Source: Herbiconiux sp.
GTDB taxonomy: Bacteria; Actinomycetota; Actinomycetes; Actinomycetales; Microbacteriaceae
Direction: 5' to 3'
DNA: 64,000 nt
NCBI RefSeq assembly: GCF_004297105.1
Contig: NZ_SCVE01000012.1
Location: 124,001 to 188,000, forward strand
The translations under genes were made by a program, and so were the position numbers. Within the stretch, counting starts at the first letter, position 1, and each line of letters opens with the position of its first letter. The notes beneath the pieces were generated by a model. It saw only the letters and a list, made by a program, of their open reading frames with translations. It searched no databases and was not told where the DNA came from. Positions 9,203 through 16,720 of the stretch are shown one piece after another.

Positions 9203-9775
9203 TCAGCCCTCGCCGGCTTGGCGTGCGCGGTAGGCGATCACGTTCATCCGGTTGCCGCAGTTGCCGATGTCGCAGTAGCGCTTCGAGCGGTTGCGCGACA
9301 GGTCGACGAGCACGGCGTCGCAGTCGGATGCCTCGCACACCCGCAGGCGGTCGTACTCGTCGCTGCGGATCACGTCGATGAAGGCCATGGCCACCTCCAC
9401 CCGCATGCGCGTGGCGAGGGGGGCATCCGATTCGGTGGCGTGCAGGTGCCAGTCCCAGTCACCGTGCCGCACGAGCTGCGGGAGTGCCCGGGCATCGCGC
9501 AGCATGCGGTTGACGAGGTCGACTGCCGTGTCGCGGTCGAGCTCCCAGAAGCGCCGGAACTCGTCGCGGAGCGCCCGCACCTCGTCGAGCTCGGCCCGGT
9601 CACGGTCGCGGCGGCCCGAGTAGTCGTGCTCGTCGAGGATGACCTCGAGTTCGCCGATCTCGGTCAGCCCGTCGGGGTTGCCGGCCGAGATGCCGCCGAG
9701 GGTGTTCACAAGCGCCGAGGCGAAGGCGAGGGTCGCTTCGGTGTCATAGGTGAAAACCAAGTTGACTCCTGACAT
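9203..9775 (-). CDS. CGNR zinc-finger (ABATE) transcriptional regulator
   Basis: A 190-residue protein with an ABATE N-terminal domain and a C-terminal CGNR zinc finger: RVCEASDC ... SKRYCDIGNCGNR, giving four Cys ligands and the Gly-Asn-Arg signature. Such proteins act as DNA-binding regulators in actinobacteria. It is divergent from the EamA exporter; the 82-bp gap holds a perfect 11-bp palindrome, so autoregulation together with control of the exporter is a reasonable inference. Confidence 0.9.
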   Translation of the reverse strand: MSGVNLVFTYDTEATLAFASALVNTLGGISAGNPDGLTEIGELEVILDEHDYSGRRDRDRAELDEVRALRDEFRRFWELDRDTAVDLVNRMLRDARALPQLVRHGDWDWHLHATESDAPLATRMRVEVAMAFIDVIRSDEYDRLRVCEASDCDAVLVDLSRNRSKRYCDIGNCGNRMNVIAYRARQAGEG

Positions 9776-9785
9776 GGTCCGTGAG

Positions 9786-9833
9786 TAGTGTCACTAGCGT
9801 AAGCCCTCGTGACTCATGACAGGGGCGTCACGA
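9786..9833. promoter_or_regulatory. Candidate operator region between CGNR regulator and EamA genes
   Basis: The divergent gap 9776-9857 contains TAGTG-T-CACTA at 9786-9796, a perfect odd palindrome, and a second dyad GTGAC...GTCAC near 9810-9833. No clear -35/-10 pair could be assigned. The position between a small zinc-finger regulator and a divergently transcribed exporter is typical for operator sites. Confidence 0.4.
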
Positions 9834-9857
9834 CACGATCTCACGAAAGGGCGGGCG

Positions 9858-10832
9858 ATGCGCACCTCCGGGCTCTTCTTCGCACTGGCCGCCGCGGCCG
9901 CGTTCGGCACCAGTGGCCCGTTCGTCAAGCCGCTGCTGGATGCGGGATGGTCGCCTGCGGCCGCCGTCGCCGTGCGCGCGGCCGGTGGCGGTCTGGTTCT
10001 GCTCATCCCGGCACTCATCGCCCTGCGCGGCCGGTTCGGCCTGCTGCTGAAAGCCTGGAAGCTCGTGCTCGCCTACGGGCTCATCGCCGTCATCGGCGCC
10101 CAGGTGTTCTACTTCGCCTCCATCAGCAGTCTGCCGGTGGGGGTGGCCCTGCTCATCGAATACACCGCGCCCATCCTGCTGGTGCTGCTCGCCTGGGCAC
10201 GCACCCGCATCGCTCCGGCCCTGCTCACGATCGTCGGTGCAGCTTTGAGCGTGGCGGGGCTCGTGCTCGTGGTCGACCCGAGCGGTGTCGGCGGGCTCGA
10301 TGTGCTCGGCGTGATCTTCGCGCTGCTGGCGGCACTGTGTCTGGCGGGCTACTACCTCATCTCGGCTCTGCCGAGTCAGGGGCTCCCCCCGGTGACGCTC
10401 GTCAGCGCGGGGCTGCTGGTGGGTGCCGCCGCTCTCGTGCTCGTGGGGCTGACCGGGCTCGTGCCGCTCCGGTTCTCGTTCGACCCCGTCGTGATGCCCG
10501 GCCTCGGCGAGGTGTCGTGGATGGTGCCCATGGGCGTCGTGGTGCTGGTGGCGACCGCCTTCGCATACGTGTCGGGCCTGCTCGGGGCGATCCGGCTCGG
10601 ATCGCGCGTGGCCTCGTTCGTGGGCCTGGTCGAGGTGCTCTTCGCCGTGCTGTTCGCCTGGCTTCTCCTGGGTGAGGTTCCGACGCTCGTGCAGGGCCTC
10701 GGCGGAGCACTGATCGTTGCCGGCGTGGTGCTCGTGAAGCTCGAGAAGGAGAGGCCGGGTGCGCTCGTGGAGCCCGAGCCGATCACGCCCGACCCGGCTT
10801 CCGGTATCGCGTTCTCGGCGACGACGCGGTAG
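9858..10832 (+). CDS. EamA/DMT-family permease
   Basis: A 324-residue drug/metabolite transporter with ten hydrophobic helices arranged as two EamA halves (about residues 5-135 and 150-290), starting LFFALAAAAAFGTSGPFVKPLL. Such carriers usually export amino acids or small metabolites. ATG 9858 follows AAAGGGCGGG; an in-frame start at 9816 would add 14 residues without an apparent binding site. The cytoplasmic tail ends with polar residues (EPEPITPDPAS). Substrate unknown; likely controlled by the divergent CGNR regulator. Confidence 0.88.
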   Translation: MRTSGLFFALAAAAAFGTSGPFVKPLLDAGWSPAAAVAVRAAGGGLVLLIPALIALRGRFGLLLKAWKLVLAYGLIAVIGAQVFYFASISSLPVGVALLIEYTAPILLVLLAWARTRIAPALLTIVGAALSVAGLVLVVDPSGVGGLDVLGVIFALLAALCLAGYYLISALPSQGLPPVTLVSAGLLVGAAALVLVGLTGLVPLRFSFDPVVMPGLGEVSWMVPMGVVVLVATAFAYVSGLLGAIRLGSRVASFVGLVEVLFAVLFAWLLLGEVPTLVQGLGGALIVAGVVLVKLEKERPGALVEPEPITPDPASGIAFSATTR

Positions 10833-10861
10833 GCATGGGGGTACCGACGAAGGGATCCCTC

Positions 10862-11473
10862 GTGACTCAGCCCCCCGCCGACCAGCCGCCGCGCCACCCG
10901 GGCTACGGGCCGAACCCGCCCGGTGCGTCGCATCCGGTCTCTTATGGACAGCCGGATGCCGCCCAGCCGGCCCATCCCGCCCCCGCTCAGCCCGGCTATG
11001 CCGCTCCGGGCCATCCGGGCGCCCAGGTGCCGCAGCAGCCCCGGTACGAAGCACCAGGCCAGACCGGGTACCCCGCGCCCGGCCAGCCGCCGCGCCCGCA
11101 GCATCCGGGCTACGGCTCGAACCCGTCGGGCGCGCCCGCGCCGCAGTCCGGCGCCGCCGGCCGCAACCCGCTCGGCCTCGCGTCGCTCGTGGTGGGCGCG
11201 ATCGACCCGCTGCTCGGGCTCGTCTTCCTCTTCGTGCAGGCGGGAGCCCTCCGCGTGATGTCGGGCGACATCTTCGGTGCCATCAGCACGGTGCACACGG
11301 TTCTCAGCGCCCTCATCGGCATCGCCGCCGTCGTCCTCGGCATCGTCGCCCTCTCGCGCCGCGGCACGTCGAAGACGTTCGCCGCCGCGGGCATCGCGCT
11401 GGGCGCAGCCGCCCTGGTCGGCGTACTCGGCGCCGTCATCTACCCGGTGCTCGTGCAGCTGATGTACATGTGA
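10862..11473 (+). CDS. Proline-rich DUF4190-like membrane protein
   Basis: A 203-residue protein with a cytoplasmic Pro/Gly/Gln-rich N-terminal half (repeats like PGYGPNPPG, AQPAHPAPAQ, PGYGSNPSG) followed by three or four hydrophobic helices (LASLVVGAIDPLLGL, VLSALIGIAAVVLGIVAL, GIALGAAALVGVLGAVI), the pattern of DUF4190-type envelope proteins in actinobacteria. GTG 10862 is preferred because GAAGGGAT precedes it; an ATG at 10835 in the same frame is possible. Function unknown. Confidence 0.75.
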   Translation: MTQPPADQPPRHPGYGPNPPGASHPVSYGQPDAAQPAHPAPAQPGYAAPGHPGAQVPQQPRYEAPGQTGYPAPGQPPRPQHPGYGSNPSGAPAPQSGAAGRNPLGLASLVVGAIDPLLGLVFLFVQAGALRVMSGDIFGAISTVHTVLSALIGIAAVVLGIVALSRRGTSKTFAAAGIALGAAALVGVLGAVIYPVLVQLMYM

Positions 11474-11607
11474 CCCGCTGCGCGCACACCACAGCCCGAG
11501 CTATGTCGTGGGGGAGCAGACGTTCCCCCGTCCGGTCTTCGTCGACTTCGTCGACCTAGAGTCGTTCCGGAGTGCGCCGGCTTCCGAGACACGGTAGGCC
11601 GAGGCAA

Positions 11608-11808
11608 TCAATCCGCATCCGCATCCGCGCGAATTTGTGCGCCGGGGCCCTTGAGGTAGACAATCACCGCCCCAGCGAACACGAGTGGCACTGCCGCCAA
11701 GATCGGGAGAAATACGCCGAATCCGCTCAGGATAATCCCGACGGCCGCCCACACGCCGCCTACGACGATCAGAGCAGACCCGATCACTCTCCATCGTCGC
11801 GGATTCAT
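11608..11808 (-). CDS. Small two-helix membrane protein
   Basis: A 66-residue protein: MNPRRWR followed by two strongly hydrophobic segments (IGSALIVVGGVWAAVGIIL and FLPILAAVPLVFAGAVIVYL) and a short acidic tail (ADADAD). AGAGAGAT lies upstream of the ATG. I do not recognise the family. It sits in a patch of visibly lower G+C than its surroundings and converges with the preceding membrane protein gene. Confidence 0.6.
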   Translation of the reverse strand: MNPRRWRVIGSALIVVGGVWAAVGIILSGFGVFLPILAAVPLVFAGAVIVYLKGPGAQIRADADAD

Positions 11809-12118
11809 ATCTCTCTTCTCTATTCGATTTCGAACGGATGGCCGCCGAGCAGAGCACGAATAGGCGCCATCGCTCTTCGCTTCACACGCATCCGTTCAGA
11901 CCGAGGTTAGTGCGCTCATCCGCTGGCCGCAGCGCGCCAGAACTGCTTCGACCGTGTGATCCACGTGACAGATCACGACTTTACCTCATCTTTGCTATCG
12001 TGGCGACGGAGAGAACAACGACTGCATGAAGAGCGGCACGGTCACGGGCGAGCTCTGGTGGATCGAATACTCGCAGCACCATCGAGACCACATCGACCAG
12101 GCCTACTGAGGAAAAACG
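11809..12118. other. Intergenic stretch upstream of lipoprotein, lower GC
   Basis: This 310-bp gap lies between the divergent small membrane protein and the lipoprotein. It contains a dyad GTGATC-N9-GATCAC at 11956-11976, whose left part also reads TGTGA-N6-TGACA, similar to a CRP-type site. A 27-codon frame (12026-12109, opening MKSGTVTGELWWIEY) ends ten bases before the lipoprotein start; it could be a leader peptide or chance. Confidence 0.35.
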
Positions 12119-12802
12119 ATGCGCACTGTAAAGCGATCCATATTGGCCGTTCTCGCAGGGTCGATGATCCTTGCGACCACCCTCACCGGATGTGCGAGCG
12201 ACACGAGCATTCCGAGCCCTGCGGCAAGCGCCGAGCCGCTGAGCCCCTACTCAGCCCAGCAGAGCGTCGAACAGTTCGCCGGAATCGAATACGACTACGA
12301 CCCGGCCGCCTCCCCATCCGCACTTGCCGATCAAAGCAGCCTCGTGGTGATGGCAACGATCGATCGAGTCCAAGAGGGCCGGCTCAAGATTGTGCCCAAG
12401 AGCCCGAACGAGCCGGGCATCTCGACCATCGTTCTCGTCCTACGCGACACCAAGCCCGTGCGGGGAGACCTCCCCGCCGGCGATGACGGCCTGCTCTATG
12501 TCGAGTTGCCGAACCCCGGCCAACAGGAAGCGGGCGCGTATGACCGAGGCCTGCGTGCAGGTGCTCGAGTAGTCGCCTATCTCGTTCCAGCCGGAGATGG
12601 CGAACCGACTGACGTCGTGGATTTCGCGATCGCCGAACCCGACGCGGGGCGACCCGCGGGCCAAGCCCTCTTCATCACAGCCGGCCCCCAAGGGCTGATT
12701 CTCCAGTACGAGAACGAGGCCGTCGTGTGGCCTCTGATCGGCGAACAACGAGATGGCAACCTCGAAGACACCTTGCCGGGTGGGCAGCTCATCGCCTCTT
12801 AG
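12119..12802 (+). CDS. Predicted secreted lipoprotein, unknown function
   Basis: A 227-residue protein with a type II signal peptide: basic MRTVKRS, hydrophobic core, lipobox LTGC with Cys at about 24, followed by a Ser/Pro/Ala linker. The mature part is a mostly beta domain with no family I recognise. GAGGAAAAACG precedes the ATG. Codon use includes ATT, AAG and TAT more often than neighbouring genes, in keeping with the lower-GC patch 11.5-12.8 kb, so acquisition by transfer is possible. Confidence 0.75.
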   Translation: MRTVKRSILAVLAGSMILATTLTGCASDTSIPSPAASAEPLSPYSAQQSVEQFAGIEYDYDPAASPSALADQSSLVVMATIDRVQEGRLKIVPKSPNEPGISTIVLVLRDTKPVRGDLPAGDDGLLYVELPNPGQQEAGAYDRGLRAGARVVAYLVPAGDGEPTDVVDFAIAEPDAGRPAGQALFITAGPQGLILQYENEAVVWPLIGEQRDGNLEDTLPGGQLIAS

Positions 12803-12821
12803 CCAGAGTTCGAGAGCCGGG

Positions 12822-13574
12822 TCAGTCGACGAGGGTGCGGAGGTAGCCGGCGAAGCCGCCCGGGGTGCGGCCGTCGAGACGGCCCGAGGTGAGCACCACC
12901 GAGTGCGGCACGGAGACGGTGACCGGGGCATCCGGATGCACGCCCAGCGCCGAGCGGAACGCCGGGTCGAGCGCCTCCACGGCCTCTGCCAGGGCCACAT
13001 CCTCACCCACGCGGAGGGCAGGGAAGCCGCCCGCCAGAAGGTACGCGTCGGCTCGCACGCCGAGGTTCGCGCCGAAGACGTGACGGGCACCCGTCGCGTG
13101 GCGGGCGAGCCAGTCGTCGTAGGCGCCCGGCGCCAGATCGGTGTGCCGGGGCCGCACCGAGCCGAGCGCCAGCAGCGCGCCCTCGCGGGCGGCGGCGAGG
13201 TGGTCGAGCAGCCAGGTCTCGGGAACCGCCGAGTCGGCATCCGTGCTGCAGATCCAGTGCTCGCGCGGTCGGTCGAAGCCGCACAGGGCGAGGTCGACGG
13301 CCGCCGAACGCGAGCGGCCCACGTTGCCCACCTGCAGCGACAGCGCTTCGACGTCGGGCGCGAAGGCGGCCACCACATCGGCCGTCGCATCCGTGCAGGA
13401 GTCGAGGGCCACGATCAGCCGGCAGCGCACCGCGGGCTCCCGCGCCCGGAGCGCAGCGCGCGCGGCGAGGAGCGCCCGCAGGCACGCGCCGATCAGCGCC
13501 TCCTCGTTGCGCGCAGGCACCACCACGTCGAGCACGCGGATCACCGCACACCGCCCCATCGCGTCACCGGCCAC
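12822..13574 (-). CDS. Glycosyltransferase family 2
   Basis: A GT-A fold transferase of up to 250 residues. It opens with VVVPARNEE (nucleotide-sugar binding strand) and holds the metal-binding CSTDADSAVP and the acceptor-side segment ALRVGEDVALAEAV, whose GED supplies the base. No membrane segments, so cytosolic. The exact start is uncertain: ATG 13574, ATG 13559 and GTG 13544 are all in frame, the last behind GGGGCGGTG. It follows the deacetylase/methyltransferase by 28 bp or more and is probably the third gene of that cassette; the sugar and acceptor are unknown. Confidence 0.85.
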   Translation of the reverse strand: MAGDAMGRCAVIRVLDVVVPARNEEALIGACLRALLAARAALRAREPAVRCRLIVALDSCTDATADVVAAFAPDVEALSLQVGNVGRSRSAAVDLALCGFDRPREHWICSTDADSAVPETWLLDHLAAAREGALLALGSVRPRHTDLAPGAYDDWLARHATGARHVFGANLGVRADAYLLAGGFPALRVGEDVALAEAVEALDPAFRSALGVHPDAPVTVSVPHSVVLTSGRLDGRTPGGFAGYLRTLVD

Positions 13575-13602
13575 CGAGGCGTCACATCGTCACTCACGGG
13601 GA

Positions 13603-15033
13603 TCACACGATCCCCTCCCGCCGGGCCACCGACTGCACGGGCGCGCGCTCGAAGACATCGAGCACGAAGTCCTCCTCGAGGTGCTGCGCCACGGTGCCGA
13701 ACTCGGGGCGAGCCCGCACGGCGGCGTGCACCGAGTCACCCGTCTCCGACCGGCCCTCGACCGGATGCCGCCAGTGGCACAGCACCACGGCTCCATCATC
13801 GGTCAACGAGCCGAGCACCCGTTCCACCACGGCCGTGAGCTCGGCAGGATCGAGGTAGTAGCCGATCTCCGAGATCACCACGAGGTCGAAGCGGCCGTCG
13901 GGCCACTCGTCGGGCACCCGCATCCGCTCGGCCGTGGCTTCCGGATGTGCGCTCAGCCGCGCCTGCGCCCGCTCCACCGCGTGGGCCGAGAGGTCGACGC
14001 CGAGCACCGAGCCACCGTGCCGCACGCGCGCAGCGAGGTCGAGCGTGAGCACCCCGGTCGAGCAGCCGACTTCGAGCACAGACGCGTAGTCGCGCGCGGG
14101 CAGCGACGCGAGCAGCACGGCCCGCTTGCGCTGCTCGTACCAGCGGGTCTCGAAACCCCAGGGGTCGTCGGCGTCGGCGTGCAGGGTCTCGAAGTAGCGG
14201 GCGAGCTCGTCGTCGGCGCCGTCATCATCAGGCGCGTCGGGCTCCTCTCCCACGAACGCCTCGAAATCCCGCTCGAAATGCGCGATCATGCCCGGATGCA
14301 GCAGCACCTCGTCGCCCGGCAGCCCGCTGAGCGGCTGCACCTGGCTCACATGCCGGGCGAGCGCGGCACCCTTGGCCGCCACGGCGTCGGCATCGAGCGG
14401 GAGGATGCGCATCCGGGTCCAGGGAACCCTCGCATCGCCCGGCTCGGCCCAGAACCAGAGCCAGATGGGCGTGGCGAGTACCTCCACCTCACGCCCCTCC
14501 GCTCGCGCACGACCCGCCGCCTCCTGCGCGGCCCCGGCCGCCGCGGCATGATCGGGATGGCGGTCACCCACCCACGGCGACACCACCACGGATCGGGTGT
14601 CGGGCGCCGACGACAACAGGAGCTGCACGATCGCCTCCCCGAGTTCGGCCCTCCGCATGCTCTCGTCGAGGTGCCCATCGGGCAGGCGCAAAAACGTGAC
14701 TGCGGCGCCGGGGTCGACCTCGGCCACTGCCGCGAGGCACTCCTCCTCGCGTAGGCGGCCCAGTTCCTCGGGCGTGTGGGTCGAGGAATCCGGATGCGAC
14801 GCCTCGCCCGACGTGGCCACGATCACGCTCGAGCGCACACCGGCCCGGTACGCGCGCGAGAGCAGCCCGGCCGCGCCGAGCGTCTCGTCGTCGGGGTGCG
14901 CGGCCACCACCACGAGGTGTGCGATCCCGGCGAGCCACGCCGCATCGAGCTCGGGCAGCGCTTCGCGCCGCGCCGCGAACGCATCCCGCCACATGCTCTC
15001 GTCGACTCCCGTCTCATCGTGCTGAAAACTCAT
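13603..15033 (-). CDS. Bifunctional PIG-L deacetylase / SAM-dependent methyltransferase
   Basis: A 476-residue fusion. Residues ~38-260 form a PIG-L (LmbE) zinc amidohydrolase: AHPDDE at 45-50 supplies metal ligands and the base, and HPDH at 159-162 the remaining ligands. Residues ~280-470 form a class I methyltransferase with motif I VLEVGCSTGVLTLDLA at about 318 and GVDLSAHAV. PIG-L enzymes remove N-acetyl groups from GlcNAc-like sugars; the methyltransferase part resembles NodS-type enzymes. The start is ATG 15033 behind GGGGGAGAGGG; frame upstream of it is a shadow. Lies between the acyl-CoA-dehydrogenase-like gene and the GT2 gene. Confidence 0.9.
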   Translation of the reverse strand: MSFQHDETGVDESMWRDAFAARREALPELDAAWLAGIAHLVVVAAHPDDETLGAAGLLSRAYRAGVRSSVIVATSGEASHPDSSTHTPEELGRLREEECLAAVAEVDPGAAVTFLRLPDGHLDESMRRAELGEAIVQLLLSSAPDTRSVVVSPWVGDRHPDHAAAAGAAQEAAGRARAEGREVEVLATPIWLWFWAEPGDARVPWTRMRILPLDADAVAAKGAALARHVSQVQPLSGLPGDEVLLHPGMIAHFERDFEAFVGEEPDAPDDDGADDELARYFETLHADADDPWGFETRWYEQRKRAVLLASLPARDYASVLEVGCSTGVLTLDLAARVRHGGSVLGVDLSAHAVERAQARLSAHPEATAERMRVPDEWPDGRFDLVVISEIGYYLDPAELTAVVERVLGSLTDDGAVVLCHWRHPVEGRSETGDSVHAAVRARPEFGTVAQHLEEDFVLDVFERAPVQSVARREGIV

Positions 15034-15092
15034 GAGCCCTCTCCCCCTGTCGAGCCTCGGAGCGTGCGGCGGGTCGGCTGGCCGAGCACGTC

Positions 15093-15152
15093 CGCGCCCG
15101 GCCTGACGGTCCGCGCCGAGCATGACGGACGCGAACCGTCAGGAACGGCGCG
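15093..15152. repeat. Intergenic palindrome, CTGACG family, copy B
   Basis: Arms at 15093-15115 and 15130-15152 match at 19 of 23 positions with a 14-nt loop. The core CCTGACGGT-n-CGCG is shared with copy C at 19570-19631 and, more loosely, with copy A at 1353-1420. This copy lies inside the cassette, 68 bp past the stop of the acyl-CoA-dehydrogenase-like gene. Confidence 0.75.
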
Positions 15153-15220
15153 TTCAGCCGTGCGGCGGGTGGTTGGTGGCCGCCATAGGGCGGCTGCGGG
15201 GCCATGGCCGTCACGGCCCT

Positions 15221-16531
15221 TCACGCCGCGCCACCCGTCAGCAGGCGGCCGGCGCGCAGTTCGTCGCGCGCCCCGTGGTCTTGGCGCAGGTACAGCTCGA
15301 GGTCGGCGACCCGCGCGGCGTACCGCTCGTCGAGAGCGAGAGGTGCGGGGCCGAGCGCCGACGCCGCCTCCGCGAGGATCGCCTCGCACTCCCGCCGCAC
15401 CACGGAGCGCGTCACCTGCGCGAGCAGCGCCCGCTCGGTCGCGTCGAGTGCCGCGGCGGCCTCCCGTTCGCGGGCGGCGGGCGCAGGTGCTTCGGCTGAA
15501 TCGGTGGCGGCTTCGACCACGGAGGTTACGCGAGCGGCGGGCGGCGCGGCTGCGGCCGCGGCATCGATCACGAAGGCCCGGCGACCGGCAGGCAGCGCAG
15601 CCACGGCCCCGGCGGGATCAGTCGCCGAAGGCACGCCACGGGTCGTCGGCGCCGCGACATCGGCTGCCGCATCGATCGCGCGGGCCGCCGAAGCCAGAGC
15701 GGAGCCCGCAGCCGACACACTCGCCGCCACCCGCCCCGCGTGCAGGTACCCGATGTCGTCGCCGCGCTTCTGGGCGGCGGCGACCACGCGCCTGGCCACC
15801 CCCACCGCGCCGCCGAACCAGCACGCGGCCACCCCGATGCCACCCCACTCGAAGCCCGCCCGCTCGAGGTACCACCCGGGCTGCCCGACGGGCACCGCCC
15901 GCACGCCATCGAAGTCGGTGGGCCCGCTCGGGATCGTTGGGAAGCCGCGCGCCACCCAGGACTCCGGATGCGCGTGCACCCCCTCCTGACGCAGCGCCAC
16001 CGCGAAGAGCCCCCGCGCCGCATCCGCCTCCGAACCGACCCGCGCCGTGACGAGTGCGTGGCTCAGTTCGCCGGCGAGGGAGCACCAGGGCTTGGTTCCC
16101 CGCAGCGTCCAGCCGCCCGCATCCGGGATCGCGCGCAACGGCTCCCCCGGGCCTTCGGCCGCGAACACGCCCCACGTGGAGGCGTGCGTGGCACCGATCG
16201 CCGCCAGATCGACCTCGTCGGGGCACTCGGCGAGGATCATCGCCGCGTCGACGTGCGGCTCCACGATCCGCGCCACGGTGACGTCGGCCGCGCCCAGGGT
16301 GGCGAGGGTCTCGAGATACCGCAGGGTACGCCCCTGCGCGGGCCGCGGGATGGCCGCCGCGACGTCCCGGGCGAGCGAGAAGGCGCGCTCGCGGTCATCG
16401 CGCGCGGCCTCGGCGGCGTCGAAGAGGTCATCCAATGCACCTGCCGCCGAACCCGGACCCGAACCCGCGCCCCAGCTCGCGCGCAGAGCCCCCGACACCA
16501 TCCATCCGTCGAGCGAGAGCCCCTTCGTCAT
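15221..16531 (-). CDS. Acyl-CoA dehydrogenase-like protein, atypical
   Basis: A 436-residue protein with the acyl-CoA dehydrogenase layout: helical N-domain, flavin-facing beta domain around GGWTLRGTKPWCSLAGE (about residues 140-160), and a C-terminal helical domain around VAACWFGGAVGVARRV. It is divergent, and its C-terminal domain carries a ~75-residue Ala/Pro/Thr-rich stretch (roughly 310-385) unlike any standard member. The start ATG 16531 follows GAGAGGGCAG. It is first in a minus-strand cassette with the PIG-L/methyltransferase and GT2, so it probably oxidises an intermediate bound for modification; substrate unknown. Confidence 0.8.
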   Translation of the reverse strand: MTKGLSLDGWMVSGALRASWGAGSGPGSAAGALDDLFDAAEAARDDRERAFSLARDVAAAIPRPAQGRTLRYLETLATLGAADVTVARIVEPHVDAAMILAECPDEVDLAAIGATHASTWGVFAAEGPGEPLRAIPDAGGWTLRGTKPWCSLAGELSHALVTARVGSEADAARGLFAVALRQEGVHAHPESWVARGFPTIPSGPTDFDGVRAVPVGQPGWYLERAGFEWGGIGVAACWFGGAVGVARRVVAAAQKRGDDIGYLHAGRVAASVSAAGSALASAARAIDAAADVAAPTTRGVPSATDPAGAVAALPAGRRAFVIDAAAAAAPPAARVTSVVEAATDSAEAPAPAAREREAAAALDATERALLAQVTRSVVRRECEAILAEAASALGPAPLALDERYAARVADLELYLRQDHGARDELRAGRLLTGGAA

Positions 16532-16612
16532 CGGTCTCTGCCCTCTCGACTGCGGCGCCGCGACTCGGCTCCGAGTTCCAGCAGAGACCTGCGCACCGAT
16601 CCCGCCAACCCC

Positions 16613-16648
16613 TTGACATCGCGACTCCACGTAAACAGCGCGTTACGT
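16613..16648 (+). promoter_or_regulatory. Candidate -35 and operator upstream of first aminotransferase
   Basis: TTGACA at 16613-16618 is followed by ACGTAA-N8-TTACGT at 16629-16648, a perfect 6-bp inverted repeat that would cover the -10 region. No convincing -10 hexamer could be chosen. The position suits a repressor; the IclR protein at 19737-20525 is one candidate. Confidence 0.5.
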
Positions 16649-16720
16649 CTCTCACCTTCTCGCACGCTGCAATAGGCGCGAGTTGTATCGTGATAAAAAC
16701 TGGCCCTGAGAGGACGACCC

